From positions 1-52,538 of the forward strand of contig CAUJKA010000408.1 in NCBI GenBank assembly GCA_963204965.1: a DNA stretch of 52,538 nt. The letters are read 5' to 3'. This document shows, piece after piece, positions 42,695 to 52,245 of the stretch. Below the pieces are notes generated by a model. The model worked only from the letters and a program-made list of their open reading frames with translations. It ran no database searches and had not been told where the DNA came from. The position numbers were made by a program, and so were the translations under genes. Within the stretch, counting starts at the first letter, position 1. Each line of letters begins with the position of its first letter. This DNA comes from Planctomycetota bacterium. Lineage in GTDB: Bacteria > Planctomycetota > Planctomycetia > Pirellulales > Pirellulaceae.

Positions 42695-42724
42695 TTGTTT
42701 CGACTTACGATTTTGAGTTAGAAT
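42695..42724 (+). promoter_or_regulatory. Possible promoter of the DUF1592-DUF1552 genes
   Basis: TTGTTT at 42695-42700 and TAGAAT at 42719-42724 with an 18-base spacer, 68 bp before the ATG at 42793. The match to consensus is moderate. Confidence 0.35.
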
Positions 42725-42792
42725 AGAGTTCCCGCCTAAAGCTATCCCGCCAGTTTTGCTCTCCCCTGCCCTGCTAACGCAATTGGAATCTT

Positions 42793-45639
42793 ATGCTTCG
42801 TATCCCGGGATTCCCATTCAGCTCAATTCGCAAAGCACTTCGCTTGCGTGACTTTGTTGCTCAAGGATTCATCTGCACGATCAGTTGTCTGATCGCTGGA
42901 TTCGCGTTCAACTCAACGCTGGCTATTGCCGACGATGTTCGATCGACGACTTCCGCAAAGAAAGAAGAGCTGTCGCTAGAGCAATTAAAGCGCGACGGCA
43001 AAACTCGCTCACGATTTCTGGAAGCGAGTCGACCTGAGCAGGAAGCGACCACCGCGAAGCCTGACCAAAAACAGCCCGAACCCAAGCTTGCTGAATTTCG
43101 AACACGAATCGAACCTATCTTGCGCTCAGCATGCATCGATTGCCATGGACCTGACACACAAGAGGGCAATATCCGAATAGATTCGCTGGATCCAAACCTT
43201 CATGCTGGAAAAGATGTCGATTGGTGGACGGAGATCTTCTCTGTCGTCAGCAAGGGCGAAATGCCTCCTCCCGATAGCAAGTCGTTAACTGATCGCGAGC
43301 GAGATCAAATTGTCGATTGGTTGTCTAGCGAGTTGCATGCGGCTTCGATCGTTAAGCGTCAATCAGCTTCCCAGACTGTGTTTCGGCGAATGACGCGTTA
43401 CGAATACAACTACGCTTTGCAAGATCTGCTGGGGCTGCCATGGGACTTCGCCAAGGACCTTCCACCGGAAGCCAAATCGACAGAAGGCTTTCGCAATACA
43501 GCGGAACAATTAGGTATGTCAGTCAGCCAAATCGAGACCTTCCAGCGTTTGTCGCGACAAGCACTTCATCGCGCAACGGTGCAAGGCTCTCAGCCACCTG
43601 CCATCGCCTGGGTGATTACGATGAAAGATGTCTCTCGCTTGGAATGGCCCAAGCAGGAGCAACAGATCGAAAAGGCTAAGACCGAACTCAAAGACGATGA
43701 AAAGAAGTTGCAGGCTGAACTGGAGAAACTCGAGCACAGTTTCAAACAGCCTCGCCAACAAACCTATTTCCGCAACTTGCAGACTGGAAGGACGGTTGCG
43801 GCTAGTTGGGAGTACTACGAAGCAAAGTATGCAATCGCTCCCGTCGAAACTCTGACTCCACCGCCGACGAATCTCGACCAAGTAGCGATCATTCCCGCAG
43901 GTAAGTGGTTGAACGTCGAACTTGGAAACAAACTACCCGACGATGGAACGTTGCGAGTGCGAGTACGCGCTTGTCGCGGCGAAACAAAAGACGATCGAAT
44001 ACCCAGTTTGCAATTACATTTCGGTTGGCAGGCCAGCAACGAAGGACGAGCCCTGTTGTCGGTGAGCCAACGCGATCTGCAAATCACAGCCGCGACGGAT
44101 GCACCCGAGTTCTACCAATGGGATATCCCGCTCGGTGAAATCTACCCACGCAACTCCGTTCGCAAGACTTCGGCGATGGGTACGATGCCAAGTCCGTCGG
44201 AGTACATTCGAATCGTCAATAGCTCAGCATCGCAGGGCGATATTCAGATCGACTATATCGAAGTCCAATCGCCGGTCTATGATCAATGGCCACCCGCATC
44301 TCACCAGCGTATCTTTTTCGCCAGCTCCAATGCTCAGGATGAGACGAAGTACGCTCGGGAGATCATTGCGAACTTCATGCGCAAGGCGTGGCGACGCACA
44401 ATTGCAGAGGCAGAGCTAGAGCTCAAGTTGAAATTGTTCAGTCGCCTACGCCCAGACTGCGTTAGCTTTGAAGAGGCGATAGTCGAAACACTGGCTTCCG
44501 TACTTTCTTCGCCGCACTTTCTCTATCTAGTGCAATCTCAAGAAGCTGAAACGAATCCTGAGGCAGCAACAGCTGCGGCGGTAGACGCTCAATCGGCAAA
44601 TTCAACTCACCAAATTGCATCGAGACGGCAGCTTAACGCTAGCGAGCTTGCTACCAGACTTTCAATGTTCTTATGGTGCAGCATCCCGGACGAAGAGCTG
44701 CTAACGCTTGCGGAAACTGGAAAATTGCTTGAGCCGAATGTGTTGGAGCAACAGGTGCAGCGGATGTTGAACGACGCTCGATCGCAAAGAATGGCCAAGC
44801 AATTTGTGCACCAATGGTTGGATTTAGAACTGCTGGACTTTCTCAACTTTCAGCAGCATGTGCCCAACTTCGATCCACTGCTCAAAGAGGCGATGCTACA
44901 TGAGCCGGTTGCCTTGTTTGAAGAGACTTTGCGAAGCAATGAGAGCGTGCTGAACTTCCTTCACTCAGATTACATGATGGCCAACGAACGCTTGGCACGG
45001 CATTATGGAATCAAGGAGGTTCGCGGCAATGACTTCCGGCGAGTGTCACTGGACGGAGATCCACGTCGCGGTGGTTTGCTGACACAGGCGGGTATGCTGG
45101 CCATGAATTCGGACTATCCAGACTCACATCCCCTGAAACGCGGCAAATGGATTTTGGTGAGTCTGTTAAACGATCCTCCCCCGCCACCTCCTCCAGCAGT
45201 GCCGCAGATCGATTTGACCAATCCCGAGATCGCCAAGATGACGTTGAAGGAACGCATCGAGGATCACCGCAATCAACCAGCTTGCAAAGCGTGTCATATG
45301 AAGATCGATCCGTGGGGAATCGCTTTTGAGAACTACGATGCGCTCGGCAAGTGGCGAGATAAGATCGGTGAAAAGCCAGTGGATGCTGCTAGCAAACTAT
45401 CGAATCACATCGAGCTTGACGGAATGATGGGATTAAAACGCTATCTGCTGGAGCATCGGCAAGATCAGTTCGTCAGCGCAACGGTTCACAAGCTGACGAC
45501 CTTTGGTTTGGGAAGATCGTTAAAATTCGCTGATCGAGCCGACTTGGATGAGATAACCAAGTCCGTTCGCTTGGGCGATGATGGATTAAGAACAATGGTA
45601 GCCGCGATTGTTACCAGCGAGTTGTTTCGTACAAGGTAG
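42793..45639 (+). CDS. Planctomycete cytochrome protein (PSD1-like heme, DUF1587/1595/1592/1588/1585)
   Basis: A 948-residue exported protein with signal sequence (~18-50). A c-type heme site C114-x-x-C117-H118 lies in a PSD1-like cytochrome domain (~95-185). DUF1587 follows at ~200-265 (RRMTRYEYNYALQDLLGL). A charged coiled coil spans ~285-330, then a beta-rich carbohydrate-binding-like part. DUF1595 (~515-585, with FMRKAWRRTIAEAELE), DUF1592 (~610-735), DUF1588 (~755-855, with GGLLTQAGMLAMNS and C831-x-x-C834-H835) and DUF1585 (~865-945) complete the standard order. The family is found in planctomycetes paired with DUF1552; the role is probably extracytoplasmic redox or polymer turnover, substrate unknown. 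The DUF1552 gene follows after a long palindrome. Confidence 0.95.
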   Translation: MLRIPGFPFSSIRKALRLRDFVAQGFICTISCLIAGFAFNSTLAIADDVRSTTSAKKEELSLEQLKRDGKTRSRFLEASRPEQEATTAKPDQKQPEPKLAEFRTRIEPILRSACIDCHGPDTQEGNIRIDSLDPNLHAGKDVDWWTEIFSVVSKGEMPPPDSKSLTDRERDQIVDWLSSELHAASIVKRQSASQTVFRRMTRYEYNYALQDLLGLPWDFAKDLPPEAKSTEGFRNTAEQLGMSVSQIETFQRLSRQALHRATVQGSQPPAIAWVITMKDVSRLEWPKQEQQIEKAKTELKDDEKKLQAELEKLEHSFKQPRQQTYFRNLQTGRTVAASWEYYEAKYAIAPVETLTPPPTNLDQVAIIPAGKWLNVELGNKLPDDGTLRVRVRACRGETKDDRIPSLQLHFGWQASNEGRALLSVSQRDLQITAATDAPEFYQWDIPLGEIYPRNSVRKTSAMGTMPSPSEYIRIVNSSASQGDIQIDYIEVQSPVYDQWPPASHQRIFFASSNAQDETKYAREIIANFMRKAWRRTIAEAELELKLKLFSRLRPDCVSFEEAIVETLASVLSSPHFLYLVQSQEAETNPEAATAAAVDAQSANSTHQIASRRQLNASELATRLSMFLWCSIPDEELLTLAETGKLLEPNVLEQQVQRMLNDARSQRMAKQFVHQWLDLELLDFLNFQQHVPNFDPLLKEAMLHEPVALFEETLRSNESVLNFLHSDYMMANERLARHYGIKEVRGNDFRRVSLDGDPRRGGLLTQAGMLAMNSDYPDSHPLKRGKWILVSLLNDPPPPPPPAVPQIDLTNPEIAKMTLKERIEDHRNQPACKACHMKIDPWGIAFENYDALGKWRDKIGEKPVDAASKLSNHIELDGMMGLKRYLLEHRQDQFVSATVHKLTTFGLGRSLKFADRADLDEITKSVRLGDDGLRTMVAAIVTSELFRTR

Positions 45640-45645
45640 AAAGTT

Positions 45646-45726
45646 CGTAGTGGGATTCGCCAGAATTCCTTAGCCGGATCTCTGGACAGGAATTCTGCAG
45701 AGGGAATTTTGGCGAATCCCACTACG
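45646..45726. repeat. MITE-like 81-bp palindromic element
   Basis: Outer arms of 24 bp (45646-45669 and 45703-45726) pair with a single mismatch; both ends read CGTAGTGGGATTCGCC inward. A nested inverted repeat, CAGAATTCCT (45661-45670) with AGGAATTCTG (45688-45697), pairs perfectly and competes with the outer one. It fills almost the whole gap between the cytochrome and DUF1552 genes. No transposase or clear target-site duplication is seen. Confidence 0.85.
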
Positions 45727-45755
45727 TTCAATCATAACAATACAAAGAGAGTGCC

Positions 45756-47165
45756 ATGAGTATTAGCCTGAACCAGATCGATCGGCGACGATTCCTGCGA
45801 GGAACCGGAACGGCCTTGGCACTTCCCATGCTGGGCTCGTTGCTGCAAGCATCGCCGCTTGAACTGCGTGATGCGCCGCGCGAGAATCCTCGGCGATTTG
45901 CCAGCTTCTATTTTGCCGATGGGGTGCCAATGCCGCTGCCCAGTGATCCGGCTTATCAAGATTGGGCTTGGTTCCCACATGGCACGGGCCGTGAATTCAC
46001 CTTTACCAAGTGCATGGAGACACTGGAGCCATTGCGCGATCAGATCACCGTTCTTTCCGGTTTCTCACACGTTGCCGCGCGGAATGTGCATGGACACAAC
46101 AATGCGGACCAGTTCTTAACTGCCGCTGCAACGGGCACTGGCGACATGGAGTACGTCAATTCGATTTCCATCGATCAAGTTTTTGCGAATCTAGTCGGCG
46201 AACAGACTCGACTTGCTTCGCTAGTGATGTCCACCGATGGTGGCACAGGAACCGCTCGCGGTGCTCATACGCTTAGCTTCGATCGACAAGGTCGCCCTAT
46301 TCCGGCCGAGCATCGTCCGAAGCAGATCTTTGACAAGTTGTTCGTTACTAGCGATGCAGATTCTGTCAAGCGACTGGCCCTCAGTCGCAGTTCGCTGGAT
46401 GACATGTTGTCCGACGCGAGGTCGCTTCGATCGATGCTCTCAAGCGAAGATCGAAAGCAGCTAGATGAATACATGGAATCTGTTCGCCAAGCTGAAACGA
46501 AAGTCGAAAAGGCGAAGCATTGGCTCAACGCTCCGATGCCCAAGATCGACGCGGATCATTTGAATTTAGAGCTAACCGTCGACGCGCCTCGCGAGTACTT
46601 GCAAATCATGTTCGAGCTAATCTATCTAGCCTTTCGAACTGATACGACTCGCGTAGCAACCTACCAGATTCGCCGAGAGAATGGCGTTGGCAAGAGCGAC
46701 CACTTAGCTCGCGCAGTTGGCTTCAACCTTGCACACCAATTGACGCACGAAACCAAGAATCCTGACGGTTGGAAGAACCTGGGTATCTATTGCCGATTCT
46801 TGAATGAGGAGTTTGGTAGATTGGTAACTCGTTTGAAGGAGACGCCAGAGCCGGCTGGAACGGGATCGATGCTTGACAACACACTGTTGTTCTTCGGTTC
46901 AGCTTCTAGTAATTTTCACTTATCGCGCAACTATCCTTTGATTCTGGCGGGTGGCAAGAGCATGGGATTCCAACACGGACAGTACGTCAACATGGCGGGG
47001 GCTAATTTTCAAGGCGGTCCATGGATGGGTGATCGTGAACCCTGGCAAGATAAAGCAGCCAGAGAGGACGTTCCACTCTCCAATCTCTTCGTCACCATGT
47101 TGCAACGATTGGGAGTTGGTGGTGAGAAGTTCGCCGACAGTACAGGATCAGTCGCCGACATCTAA
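45756..47165 (+). CDS. Tat-exported DUF1552 protein
   Basis: A 469-residue protein starting with a twin-arginine signal, RRRFLRG at residues 10-16, followed by a short hydrophobic stretch. The remainder is the DUF1552 family: RFASFYFADGVPMP near the start, LSGFSHVAARNVHGHNNADQFLT, SIDQVFANLVG, a long central coiled region, and the C-terminal DNTLLFFGSASSNFHLSRNYPLILAGG with GGVSH-like metal ligands lacking. The family is related to the alkaline-phosphatase-like DUF1501 proteins and regularly follows the DUF1592-type cytochrome gene. AAGAGAG upstream of the ATG is the ribosome site. Cofactor and substrate are unknown. Confidence 0.93.
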   Translation: MSISLNQIDRRRFLRGTGTALALPMLGSLLQASPLELRDAPRENPRRFASFYFADGVPMPLPSDPAYQDWAWFPHGTGREFTFTKCMETLEPLRDQITVLSGFSHVAARNVHGHNNADQFLTAAATGTGDMEYVNSISIDQVFANLVGEQTRLASLVMSTDGGTGTARGAHTLSFDRQGRPIPAEHRPKQIFDKLFVTSDADSVKRLALSRSSLDDMLSDARSLRSMLSSEDRKQLDEYMESVRQAETKVEKAKHWLNAPMPKIDADHLNLELTVDAPREYLQIMFELIYLAFRTDTTRVATYQIRRENGVGKSDHLARAVGFNLAHQLTHETKNPDGWKNLGIYCRFLNEEFGRLVTRLKETPEPAGTGSMLDNTLLFFGSASSNFHLSRNYPLILAGGKSMGFQHGQYVNMAGANFQGGPWMGDREPWQDKAAREDVPLSNLFVTMLQRLGVGGEKFADSTGSVADI

Positions 47166-47243
47166 GAAGTCTGCGATCGTAACCAGTCGGCATTAACGAC
47201 AAACTTTGGTCTAAACCAATCGAATCAGTAGCGGAATTACTTC

Positions 47244-48044
47244 GTGGATCTCAAGCTCAAGAATCACAACGTCCTAATTACGGGTGCGGCAAGCGGCATT
47301 GGACTAGCAACAGCAAAGTTGTTTGCCGAAGAAGGATGTAGCTTGCAACTTTGGGACATAGCTCCCGAAGTACATGAGGTCGCCAATCAGTTTCGTTCAG
47401 AAGGAGTCCAGGCAGAGGCGGCGATCGTAGATTTGGGAGAGTTTGAGGCGACACAGCAGGCCACTGAATCTTTTCCAAGTCGCGGAATCGATCACGTTGT
47501 TCACTGCGCGGCAATTGGCTCTGGCAAGTTTGGATTTCCATTCACGCAACTTTCGCCTTGGGACTGGAAGCGAACGCTGGATATCAACATTTTGGGAATG
47601 GTCCATGTTGCGCATGCATTGACTCCAAAGATGATCGAACGACGTTGCGGAACATTTGTATTCTTGGCTTCGATCGCTGGGCAAATTGGTTCGCAAACAG
47701 ATCCACCTTACAGCGCGAGCAAAGCGGCCAACATCAACTTTGCTCAGTGCATGGCCAAAGATCTTGCTCAGCACAATATTCGTGTTAACACGGTCTGCCC
47801 AGGGATGGTTAAGACGCCTTTGAATCGTTCAGTTTGGCAAGCTTGGCATGATCGAACGGCGAAGGACGAGCAGCTTAGCTACGAGGTTTGGGCCGAGCGA
47901 AAGATCAAAAGCGCAGTACCCTTGGGGCGTTGGCAAACGTGCGAAGATATCGCCGCCATGATCGTGTTTCTTTCGTCGGATCGCGCGGGCGAAGTTACCG
48001 GACAAACGATCAATGTGGATGGTGGCTTCGTGATGCACTGGTAA
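47244..48044 (+). CDS. Short-chain dehydrogenase/reductase
   Basis: A 266-residue classical SDR. The NAD(P)-binding motif TGAASGIG is at 13-20, the acidic residue that favours NAD is WD at the end of strand 2, the stabilising NxxG-type segment (VVHCAAIG) and catalytic S143, Y156 and K160 (YSASK) are intact, and PGMV follows. The C-terminus DVDGG-type (NVDGGFVMHW) closes the fold. Start is GTG 47244, 78 bp after the DUF1552 stop, without a strong ribosome site. It reduces or oxidises a hydroxyl/carbonyl group on an unknown substrate; the FabZ-like gene 2.6 kb downstream suggests a fatty-acyl or polyketide-type compound, but this is conjecture. Confidence 0.92.
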   Translation: MDLKLKNHNVLITGAASGIGLATAKLFAEEGCSLQLWDIAPEVHEVANQFRSEGVQAEAAIVDLGEFEATQQATESFPSRGIDHVVHCAAIGSGKFGFPFTQLSPWDWKRTLDINILGMVHVAHALTPKMIERRCGTFVFLASIAGQIGSQTDPPYSASKAANINFAQCMAKDLAQHNIRVNTVCPGMVKTPLNRSVWQAWHDRTAKDEQLSYEVWAERKIKSAVPLGRWQTCEDIAAMIVFLSSDRAGEVTGQTINVDGGFVMHW

Positions 48045-48105
48045 CCAGACTCTCCTCAGTTAAACTGCTCGGATACAAGGTCACTTCACGCAATTACATT
48101 CATCC

Positions 48106-50631
48106 ATGAGAGCTTCCGCCTTGAAACCACACTTCTCGAAACAATTCTGTTTGCTGGTTCTGTTGGCTTCGCTGCAGTCCTCAATATCGCTATCAGTGTT
48201 TTCTCAGGAGAAGAAGGCGACGGACGCTTCGCCCGTTGCAGAAATTACCGAGACTCTCGGCTCGCGAAGCATTAGCGGAATCTATCCGCATTTGACGGTC
48301 TATTCTCAAAGTCGAGTCGATGGGCTCTTCAATCGCGCTGACTCATCGGAATGTGGAATTGGAGCGGTCGTTCCATGGGCGGGCAAGCTTTGGCTGGTGA
48401 CTTACGCTCCGCATCGTCCGCAGGGATCGGATCATAAGCTCTATTCGATCGACGAAAAGAGTCTGACGATGACGATTCACAAGGAGTCTGTTGGTGGGAC
48501 GCCAGCCGGACGCATGATCCATCAGGAATCCAAACAGCTATTTATCGGCCACCATGCGATCAATGACAAAGGCGAAGTTCGTTCGATACAGCCGGCGGTG
48601 ATGCCCGGACGCGTTACCGCGTGGGCTCGACATCTCACCGATCCTGCAAACTTAATCTACATGTACGACATGGAAGGGATGCTCTACGAAGTCAACGTGC
48701 ATACGTTGGCGGTTCAAAAGCTGTTTCACAATCCAGTCCCCGGAGAGCACGGCAAAGGCGCTTACACTGCTCAGGGCAAATTGGTCGTGGCCAACAATGG
48801 TAAGTCGGGTGCTCACGATCCCAAGAAAGATTGGCTCGTATATCCGCCGGAAAAGCTTGGCCCCGAAGATCGAGGCAGCTTGGCAACATTTGATGGCAAG
48901 CAATGGCAGATCATCGAGCAGCGGCAGTACACCGATGTCACTGGACCAGAGGGAATCGCTCCCACAGCTTCAAGTGCAAACAAACCGCTGTGGACCATCG
49001 GATGGGACAAGCGCTCCGTAAGATTACAGGTCATGGATCAAGGTAAATTCAATCTCTTTCTTCTGCCCAAAGGCTGTTTAAATAACGATGCAGCTCACGG
49101 TTGGTTTACTGAATGGCCGCGGATTCGAGAAATCCACAATGGCCGCTTTCTCATGGATATGCACGGGCTGTTCTTTGACTTTCCCGGCAGCTTCAGCGCA
49201 CGCAATTCGGCTGGCATCGCTCCAATCGCTCGCCACTTGCGTTATATCCCAGACTTTTGTGACTGGAATGGCCGTTTAGTACTAGCTACCGATGAAACCA
49301 GTGTTCAAGGCAATCCGTTGGCAGGACAACCGCAATCCAATCTTTGGTTTGGCAAGTTTGAAGATCTTTCGACTTGGGGAGAAGCGTCTGCGGCCGGTTC
49401 AATTTGGATCGAAGATGCGGTGCGAGCAAACGAACCCTCGGCGCCTTTCTTATTCAATGGCTTCCGTCGTCGTGTGGCACATTTTGCGGCAGAGCCCAAC
49501 ACATCTTTCAAGCTGGAGTTGGATATCCGCGGCGATCAGCAGTGGAAAGAGTATCACACGCTCAAGGTCGACCAGTCCGGTTACATCAGTCATGTGTTTC
49601 CCGAGAGCATGGGCGCTCAGTGGGTTCGCCTTACTCTGGACCGCGATTGTGAGAAGGTCTCGGCGGCATTTCATTATTCGGATACGCGTTCACATGACCC
49701 TGAGGGCTCGGGTCAACAACTGTTCTCAGCCTTGGCAGATATCTATTCTCCGCAAGACATTCCGGCATTGCACATGTTCCCTGCGAAGAATAATCGCAAC
49801 CTAGAGATTGTTCGCCAAGCCGGAGATCAGGTGAGCTTTGCCGAGCTGAATGCTGAGACGTTTGAGTATGGACTACTGCAACCTCGCGACGAACTCATCA
49901 AGAAGTCTAGGGTCCAACCAAAGTTCACCGTTGACAACGCGTCGGTGGTACTCCGCGTTTCCGAGAGCATTGATGGCAAGACGTTACAGCACACGCTACG
50001 TCTACCCAAAGGATCGGCCGCATTCGATAAGGCATTCGCAGAGGGCTGGCCTCGAGACGAACGCGAAGTTGAGTCGGAGCGAACGTTGGCAAATATCCAC
50101 GGCACTTTTTACGAAGTACCATTCTGGATTGTTGGTGAAGGCCCACTCTTTACGAAGATGAAACCGGTCTGTTCTCACAACAAACGCATCGATGATTTTG
50201 CGACGTGGCGCGGCCTATTGTGGCTCAGCGGTGTTCGCCCCGATGCGCCTGCGAGCGAACATGTCATCAAGTCTGAAGATGGCAAGCTCGCGCTTTGGGC
50301 TGGAAGCATCGATGACCTTTGGAAGTTTGGCAAGCCGGTCGGTCACGGTGGACCATGGAAAGACACACAAACAAAAGCCGGCCAGCCTTCCGACCCTTAC
50401 TTAATGAACGGCTACGACAAGAAGACTCTCACGATCAAAGCTAGCAGCGACTGTACGATGCACATCGAGGTCGACTTCGATTTGCACTCGGGCTTTCATC
50501 GCTACAAGTCTTTTGATCTCATCCTTGGCGAGGAAAAGACGTTTGTTTTTCCAATTGGCTTTGCCGCTCATTGGGTTAGATTCGTCACTTCGACCGACAC
50601 GACGGCAACAGCTTGGCTGGATTACGAGTAA
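48106..50631 (+). CDS. Secreted 841-residue protein, probable beta-propeller, function unknown
   Basis: The signal sequence (FCLLVLLASLQSSISLSVFS) is followed by about 800 residues without a named domain. The first half has repeating strand-turn units, each with Trp/Gly-rich ends such as AGKLWLVTYAPHRPQG, GKLVVANNGKSGAHDPKKDW and NGRLVLATDETSVQGN, as expected for a beta-propeller. The second half contains two similar segments ending in YKSFDLILGEEKTFVFP and EYHTLKVDQSGYISHVFP, suggesting an internal duplication of a beta-sandwich. Both halves repeat the pattern 'FxxFxGxLWLSGVRPDAPASEHVI'. It lies 61 bp after the SDR gene and 60 bp before the FabZ-like gene, all on the plus strand. Similar proteins occur in planctomycetes, mostly unnamed. 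Confidence 0.75.
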   Translation: MRASALKPHFSKQFCLLVLLASLQSSISLSVFSQEKKATDASPVAEITETLGSRSISGIYPHLTVYSQSRVDGLFNRADSSECGIGAVVPWAGKLWLVTYAPHRPQGSDHKLYSIDEKSLTMTIHKESVGGTPAGRMIHQESKQLFIGHHAINDKGEVRSIQPAVMPGRVTAWARHLTDPANLIYMYDMEGMLYEVNVHTLAVQKLFHNPVPGEHGKGAYTAQGKLVVANNGKSGAHDPKKDWLVYPPEKLGPEDRGSLATFDGKQWQIIEQRQYTDVTGPEGIAPTASSANKPLWTIGWDKRSVRLQVMDQGKFNLFLLPKGCLNNDAAHGWFTEWPRIREIHNGRFLMDMHGLFFDFPGSFSARNSAGIAPIARHLRYIPDFCDWNGRLVLATDETSVQGNPLAGQPQSNLWFGKFEDLSTWGEASAAGSIWIEDAVRANEPSAPFLFNGFRRRVAHFAAEPNTSFKLELDIRGDQQWKEYHTLKVDQSGYISHVFPESMGAQWVRLTLDRDCEKVSAAFHYSDTRSHDPEGSGQQLFSALADIYSPQDIPALHMFPAKNNRNLEIVRQAGDQVSFAELNAETFEYGLLQPRDELIKKSRVQPKFTVDNASVVLRVSESIDGKTLQHTLRLPKGSAAFDKAFAEGWPRDEREVESERTLANIHGTFYEVPFWIVGEGPLFTKMKPVCSHNKRIDDFATWRGLLWLSGVRPDAPASEHVIKSEDGKLALWAGSIDDLWKFGKPVGHGGPWKDTQTKAGQPSDPYLMNGYDKKTLTIKASSDCTMHIEVDFDLHSGFHRYKSFDLILGEEKTFVFPIGFAAHWVRFVTSTDTTATAWLDYE

Positions 50632-50691
50632 CTCTTGCCTTGGCAGTAGAATTGGATAGGCAATCACTGAACCCGGGTTTCGAGAACACTG

Positions 50692-51204
50692 ATGAATCTT
50701 TACCAACATACGTTTGAGAACGTCGAAGACTACCTCCACCATCGATCGCCCTATTTGATGGTCGATCGCATCGCGAAGATCGAAGAATCTGCCGTAGAAA
50801 CGATCAAGAACATTGCCGGCGACGAGTATTTTCTGGCCGGTCACTTTCCAGGAGCTCCGATATTTCCTGGGGCGATGATGCAGGAGCTGACGACTCAGAG
50901 TGCCGGAATACTCATCGCGGCCAAATATAACCCGATGCGGGAGTTCAACACGCATGACCCGTTCTTCAACGAATATGCTCTAGGTGTGCTGGTACGAGTC
51001 AAACGAGCCAAGTACATCGGCTTTGCCAGACCCAGCGATACTCTTCACGTTCGAGTCGAACTGACCGAGCGGTTGAACAATGTCTTCGATTTCTCCGCGA
51101 CGATACAGGTCGACGGACGAGCGATCATGAAGAACGCATTTCAGCTCACCAATGTCAAGTCAACGCTGCTGCAAGGAGTCTCACAGCAGTCCTCGTCGAC
51201 TTGA
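50692..51204 (+). CDS. FabZ-like hotdog dehydratase
   Basis: A 170-residue protein of the FabA/FabZ hotdog family. It has HHRSPYLMVDRI near the start and the catalytic motif H51-FPGAPIFPGAMMQ-E65 with the same His-to-Glu spacing (14) as E. coli FabZ, then a Phe-rich strand and the C-terminal FQLTNVK. It probably dehydrates 3-hydroxyacyl-ACP or a related thioester. It is longer than FabZ by ~20 residues, mostly near residues 85-110. It lies beside an SDR, a combination seen in fatty-acid or polyketide modification, but not next to other fab genes, so it may serve a special lipid rather than primary synthesis. Confidence 0.9.
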   Translation: MNLYQHTFENVEDYLHHRSPYLMVDRIAKIEESAVETIKNIAGDEYFLAGHFPGAPIFPGAMMQELTTQSAGILIAAKYNPMREFNTHDPFFNEYALGVLVRVKRAKYIGFARPSDTLHVRVELTERLNNVFDFSATIQVDGRAIMKNAFQLTNVKSTLLQGVSQQSSST

Positions 51205-51231
51205 TCATCTGTTTGCGGGTAGTCGCTAGAG

Positions 51232-52245
51232 CTACGGCTTTACTCGTACAAGCTTCATTAAGCGGCCCGACACGTTCCAGTCTTGAACGTAGAGATTGCC
51301 GTCTTTGTCCCAGAACGATCCGTGTGTTCCACTGAAGACGCCTTCAATCCACTGGTCCTGAGGGATGTTGTAGCTGCCTCCCTTTTCGGCGTTATCGTTG
51401 TGCCCCAGAACGGCACAGATGGTGTTTTTCTTGTTGAGGATCACCAAACGTCCGTGCAGGTCGGGAACTGCAACATAGTCACCGCCTTGTTGCACGCAGG
51501 CGGAGGTGGGCATGCCGAGTCCCGTAATCACTTCCTCCATGAAGTTGCCATCTAGATCATAGTGCAACAGTCGACCTTTGGGTTCGTGATTACGATCACA
51601 GATTAGCAGTCTTGGTGGATCATATCGTGTGTCTAGGGTCATACCGTGAGCGGTGTTGAACTGCTTGAGATCATTTCCCTTTTCGCCAAAGTGCTTGATG
51701 TACTTACCGGTCTTGTCGAACTTGAAGACGTAGTTACTGGCGTAGCCATCAGCCAAGAAGATATCGCCATTGGGCGCAACGGTGATCGCGGTTGGATTGA
51801 ATTTGGTTAGCTTCAATCCAGACTCTTCGGGAAATGGTAATCGCAGCACAATGTCTCCAGAGATCGCATTGAACTTGATCCCTTCTTTGTTGGCATTGCG
51901 AGCTCCATAGATGTACTCGACACCTCCTTCTTCGCGAATCTCCATGTCATGTAGTCGCGAGTGATCGCCGTCTACAAAACGTCGAACCAGCTTTCCTTCA
52001 GGCGAGAAGCAAAACACACCCGCATCCGCGCTAGTGTAAATGTTGCCAGTCTTGTCGATCACTACCGACCCGTGTGTCGGACCGAGAATGGACTTGCCGT
52101 TCTCATCTAAGCCCCAACCGGGAACGGTGTCGAATGTCATGATACCGCTTCCCATGCGAACAGGCTTGGGTTTGTCTTGTGCGTTGACAACGCACGTGGC
52201 GGTAATAGCGAGTAGAAATACGAGGCCTCTAAAGTTGCACAGCAT
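51232..52245 (-). CDS. Secreted NHL/six-bladed propeller protein
   Basis: A 337-residue exported protein. The start at ATG 52245 has GGAG upstream and a signal sequence of ~22 residues (FRGLVFLLAITATCVVNA); the longest frame adds 32 unlikely residues. The mature part has NHL-like blades: GSVVIDKTGNIYTSADAGVFCFSPEGKLVRRF, ITVAPNGDIFLADGYASNYVFKFDKTGKYIKHFG and SFWDKDGNLYVQDWNVSGRLMKLV. The pattern resembles the peptidyl-hydroxyglycine lyase/SMP-30-like propellers. No catalytic assignment is possible. Its stop converges with the FabZ-like gene across 27 bp. Confidence 0.85.
   Translation of the reverse strand: MLCNFRGLVFLLAITATCVVNAQDKPKPVRMGSGIMTFDTVPGWGLDENGKSILGPTHGSVVIDKTGNIYTSADAGVFCFSPEGKLVRRFVDGDHSRLHDMEIREEGGVEYIYGARNANKEGIKFNAISGDIVLRLPFPEESGLKLTKFNPTAITVAPNGDIFLADGYASNYVFKFDKTGKYIKHFGEKGNDLKQFNTAHGMTLDTRYDPPRLLICDRNHEPKGRLLHYDLDGNFMEEVITGLGMPTSACVQQGGDYVAVPDLHGRLVILNKKNTICAVLGHNDNAEKGGSYNIPQDQWIEGVFSGTHGSFWDKDGNLYVQDWNVSGRLMKLVRVKP

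Larger units (their letters stand above)
42383..42792. other. 410-bp intergenic region
   Basis: No gene seen. It contains one hairpin (42579-42602) and a plausible promoter (42695-42724) for the cytochrome gene. Confidence 0.5.

Noticed and set aside
45646..45726. Complete insertion sequence
   Set aside because: Only 81 bp with no transposase and no visible target duplication; at most a non-autonomous element.
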